From contig NZ_JAHWDQ010000006.1 in the NCBI RefSeq assembly GCF_019312595.1, positions 1-64,000 on the forward strand: a stretch of 64,000 nucleotides of DNA, in the 5' to 3' direction. A program made the translations under genes and the position numbers. Below are positions 62,571-64,000 of the stretch, one piece after another. Below the pieces are notes generated by a model. That model made no database searches. It was given only the letters and a program-made list of their open reading frames with translations, and was not told the origin of the DNA. How positions within the stretch are numbered: position 1 is the first letter of the stretch; each line of letters opens with the position of its first letter. Source of the DNA: Zhongshania aquimaris (GTDB taxonomy: Bacteria; Pseudomonadota; Gammaproteobacteria; Pseudomonadales; Spongiibacteraceae).

Positions 62571-63374
62571 ATGATAGGCACAGACCCACTGGATCTGCGT
62601 GGCCAGATCGCATTTGTAAGCGGAGCTGGACAAGGCGCTGGTCGTGAAATCGCCCTGACACTGGCAAAGCACAATGCCGGCGGCATTATTGTGAATGATT
62701 TTGAGCTACTGCGCGCCGAATCCGTGGTCGAGGAAATAAGGCAGTTAGGTATTCCAGCGCAGGCTGCAGCAGCGGATGTCGGCGACTACGACGCCTTGAA
62801 GCTAGCTTATGACAAGACCACTAAAATCCTCGGCAACGTAACGGTGTTGGTAAACAATGCCGGCAATGCTGGCCCGCAAATAAGCATGCGACCTTCTCCG
62901 CTATTTTGGGAAACCGAACCAGCGGACTGGGATCGCTACTTTCACACCAACTTAAAAGGGGTAATGAACTGCTGTCATTTGGCTCTGCCAGCCATGGTTG
63001 CAGCGAAGCGGGGTAGAATTGTCACCGTCGTGTCAGATGCAGGACGAGTCGGCGAAGCGCGACTTACTGTCTATGCCGCCGCAAAAGCGGGTGCGGCCGG
63101 CTTTATGCGCTCGATTGCAAAAGAAAGCGGTCGCTACAAAATCACCGCTAACTGCATTTCCTTGTCAACCTTAGAACCTCAAATGGAAGAGGCGGCACTC
63201 CGTGAGTTCCTCGCCAGCGATCGCGCCAAAACCCATGTCGAGCGCTATGCAATTCGTCGCTTTGGCAAAAATCAGGATGTTGCGAATATGGCGCTGTTTC
63301 TCTGTTCAGACGCTGCGGAGTGGATCACTGGGCAAACTTATCCGGTCAACGGTGGCTACAGTTTTGCGCAATAA
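62571..63374 (+). CDS. SDR family oxidoreductase
   Basis: A 267-residue classical SDR: SGAGQGAGREIAL near residue 17 is the cofactor motif (Ala replaces the usual Ile in GxG), NDFELL favours NAD, NNAGNAG, VVSDAG with Ser in the catalytic strand, YAAAK as the Tyr-Lys pair, and PVNGGYSFAQ at the end. It resembles beta-hydroxyacyl-CoA or ring-alcohol dehydrogenases. It stands alone downstream of the perfect operator. Confidence 0.86.
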   Translation: MIGTDPLDLRGQIAFVSGAGQGAGREIALTLAKHNAGGIIVNDFELLRAESVVEEIRQLGIPAQAAAADVGDYDALKLAYDKTTKILGNVTVLVNNAGNAGPQISMRPSPLFWETEPADWDRYFHTNLKGVMNCCHLALPAMVAAKRGRIVTVVSDAGRVGEARLTVYAAAKAGAAGFMRSIAKESGRYKITANCISLSTLEPQMEEAALREFLASDRAKTHVERYAIRRFGKNQDVANMALFLCSDAAEWITGQTYPVNGGYSFAQ

Positions 63375-63620
63375 GAAAGTAAATTAAATAAAGCGATAGC
63401 ACACTTTACTCTCCCTCCCCGCAAACGGTTACCAGCTCTTAATGAACAACTTCGCATGTTGACTCACCCATAAATTGGCGGCTTTACCCATCGTTTGCTA
63501 AAAATCTGCATCAGCCAACTTATAGCAAAGCAGTTTCTGTGGTGCGCAAGAGAGGCCTGCATTTGGTAAAAAGCGGACGTACGACCGATCAGTGCAATCT
63601 GCATGCAGGGTGTTGTGGGG

Positions 63621-63643
63621 GCTGAGGGTTAGAGACCCTCGGC
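63621..63643 (-). terminator. Hairpin downstream of the partial membrane-protein gene
   Basis: GCTGAGGGT pairs with ACCCTCGGC over a TAGAG loop, with one G-T pair. It lies 8 nt past the minus-strand stop codon at 63651. No T-run follows, so it is a possible terminator or RNA end-stabiliser. The rest of 63375-63650 shows no gene. Confidence 0.5.
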
Positions 63644-63650
63644 TACCCGA

Positions 63651-64000
63651 TTATGAGCTGACCAACCAAGCCAGCATTAAACCCGCAGCAATATTTACCA
63701 CGAATGAAACTGCCACAGAACTCACAAGCTTGATGGTGCTGTTCTTTGACTTAGCAGCGATTTTTGTTTGCTGATTGTTATCACCACCTGTAACCATGAA
63801 AAGACTGAAGTTTCGACTAGTATGCGCCCAGCGCTCAATCATTCGATTAGTGCTTTGAGCCGCGCTACGAAGAAAAGTTACAGCGACAATAGCTAAAAAG
63901 ACATAAGGTACAACGGTATCAAGGGCGATAGTTTGCAGAAATTGGAATGAACATGCCGTAAAAAGAATGGGAAAAACCCAATAATTTAGAAAAGATACTT
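63651..64000 (-). CDS. Membrane protein, C-terminal part, truncated by window edge
   Basis: The minus-strand frame stays open from the stop at 63651 to the end of the window, giving about 116 residues without a necessary start. It contains three hydrophobic segments: one around NYWVFPILFTACSFQF, VVPYVFLAIVAVTFL, and VSSVAVSFVVNIAAGLMLAW near the end, with a charged loop RMIERWAHTSRN between. An internal ATG at 63842 would give only 63 residues and split a natural protein. I do not recognise the family. Confidence 0.6.
   Translation of the reverse strand, partial: VSFLNYWVFPILFTACSFQFLQTIALDTVVPYVFLAIVAVTFLRSAAQSTNRMIERWAHTSRNFSLFMVTGGDNNQQTKIAAKSKNSTIKLVSSVAVSFVVNIAAGLMLAWLVSS

Noticed and set aside
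1-64000. tRNA, rRNA or known riboswitch
   Set aside because: No cloverleaf or conserved rRNA segment was seen by eye; a covariance-model search would be needed to exclude small RNAs.

Overview
The window looks like a catabolic island from a marine-type gammaproteobacterium. The base composition is near 50% GC, codon use is proteobacterial, and there are many Spinster-like MFS carriers, a TonB receptor and acyl-CoA enzymes. A Spongiibacteraceae/Cellvibrionales-like host is my inference; no rRNA or taxonomic marker is present. About 50 genes can be supported. Nearly all fit the uptake and stepwise oxidation of a hydrophobic cyclic compound of terpenoid or steroid type. The substrate cannot be read from sequence.

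Layout. 1-0.5 kb: the edge of a mobile region, with the first codons of a transposase, an integron attC-like site and a cassette-like RraB-family gene. 0.9-3.8 kb: a SnoaL-like protein, two small unknown proteins and an MFS carrier. 4.2-10.3 kb (minus): an operon reading 3Fe-4S ferredoxin, SDR, CYP101-like P450, DUF35 protein, Cys-less thiolase-fold aldolase, DUF2889 protein, amidohydrolase. 10.4-15.2 kb (plus): a dimeric-barrel protein, SDR, KstD-like flavoprotein and aldehyde dehydrogenase. 15.2-20.2 kb (minus): a TonB receptor, two paralogous unknown membrane proteins, and orphan COX3-like and COX4-like proteins. 20.6-26.9 kb: a TetR regulator, a second KstD-like flavoprotein, an NTF2-like protein, an atypical extended SDR, an acyl-CoA synthetase and an SDR. 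27.1-28.8 kb: a P450 with a 2Fe-2S ferredoxin. 28.8-34.6 kb: an MFS carrier, two overlapping convergent TetR genes, an AhpD-like protein, a kinase-like protein and an SDR. 34.9-38.8 kb: a HyuB/HyuA pair. 39.4-47.6 kb: an AraC regulator, a crotonase, two CoA-transferases, a PQQ dehydrogenase and an unusual P450. 47.6-48.2 kb: a tandem and dispersed repeat patch. 48.2-53.4 kb (minus): an aldehyde dehydrogenase, a Rieske oxygenase, a free lipoyl domain and 2-oxoacid dehydrogenase E1 beta and alpha. 53.6-59.0 kb: an acyl-CoA ligase, a second CYP101-like P450, a WS/DGAT acyltransferase and an HSL-type esterase. 59.0-63.4 kb: a TetR regulator, an acyl-CoA synthetase, an MDR oxidoreductase and an SDR. 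63.65 kb to the end: a partial membrane protein.

How the parts may work together (inference). The TonB receptor and MFS carriers move the substrate. Four P450s hydroxylate it, fed by two ferredoxins; no ferredoxin reductase is visible. SDRs, KstD-like flavoproteins, the PQQ enzyme and the ALDHs oxidise it further. CoA ligases and CoA-transferases activate the acids. The aldolase/DUF35 pair, the crotonase and HyuAB cleave or carboxylate intermediates.

The strongest new signal is regulatory. A palindromic 15-bp motif close to TACAACAnTGTTGTA occurs in at least seven intergenic regions. In four of them it sits in the -35/-10 spacer or overlaps the -35 of a plausible sigma70 promoter. A second 17-bp palindrome, TGAAnCAnnnTGnTTCA, occurs three times. 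These suggest that this large island is one regulon controlled by its TetR-family genes.
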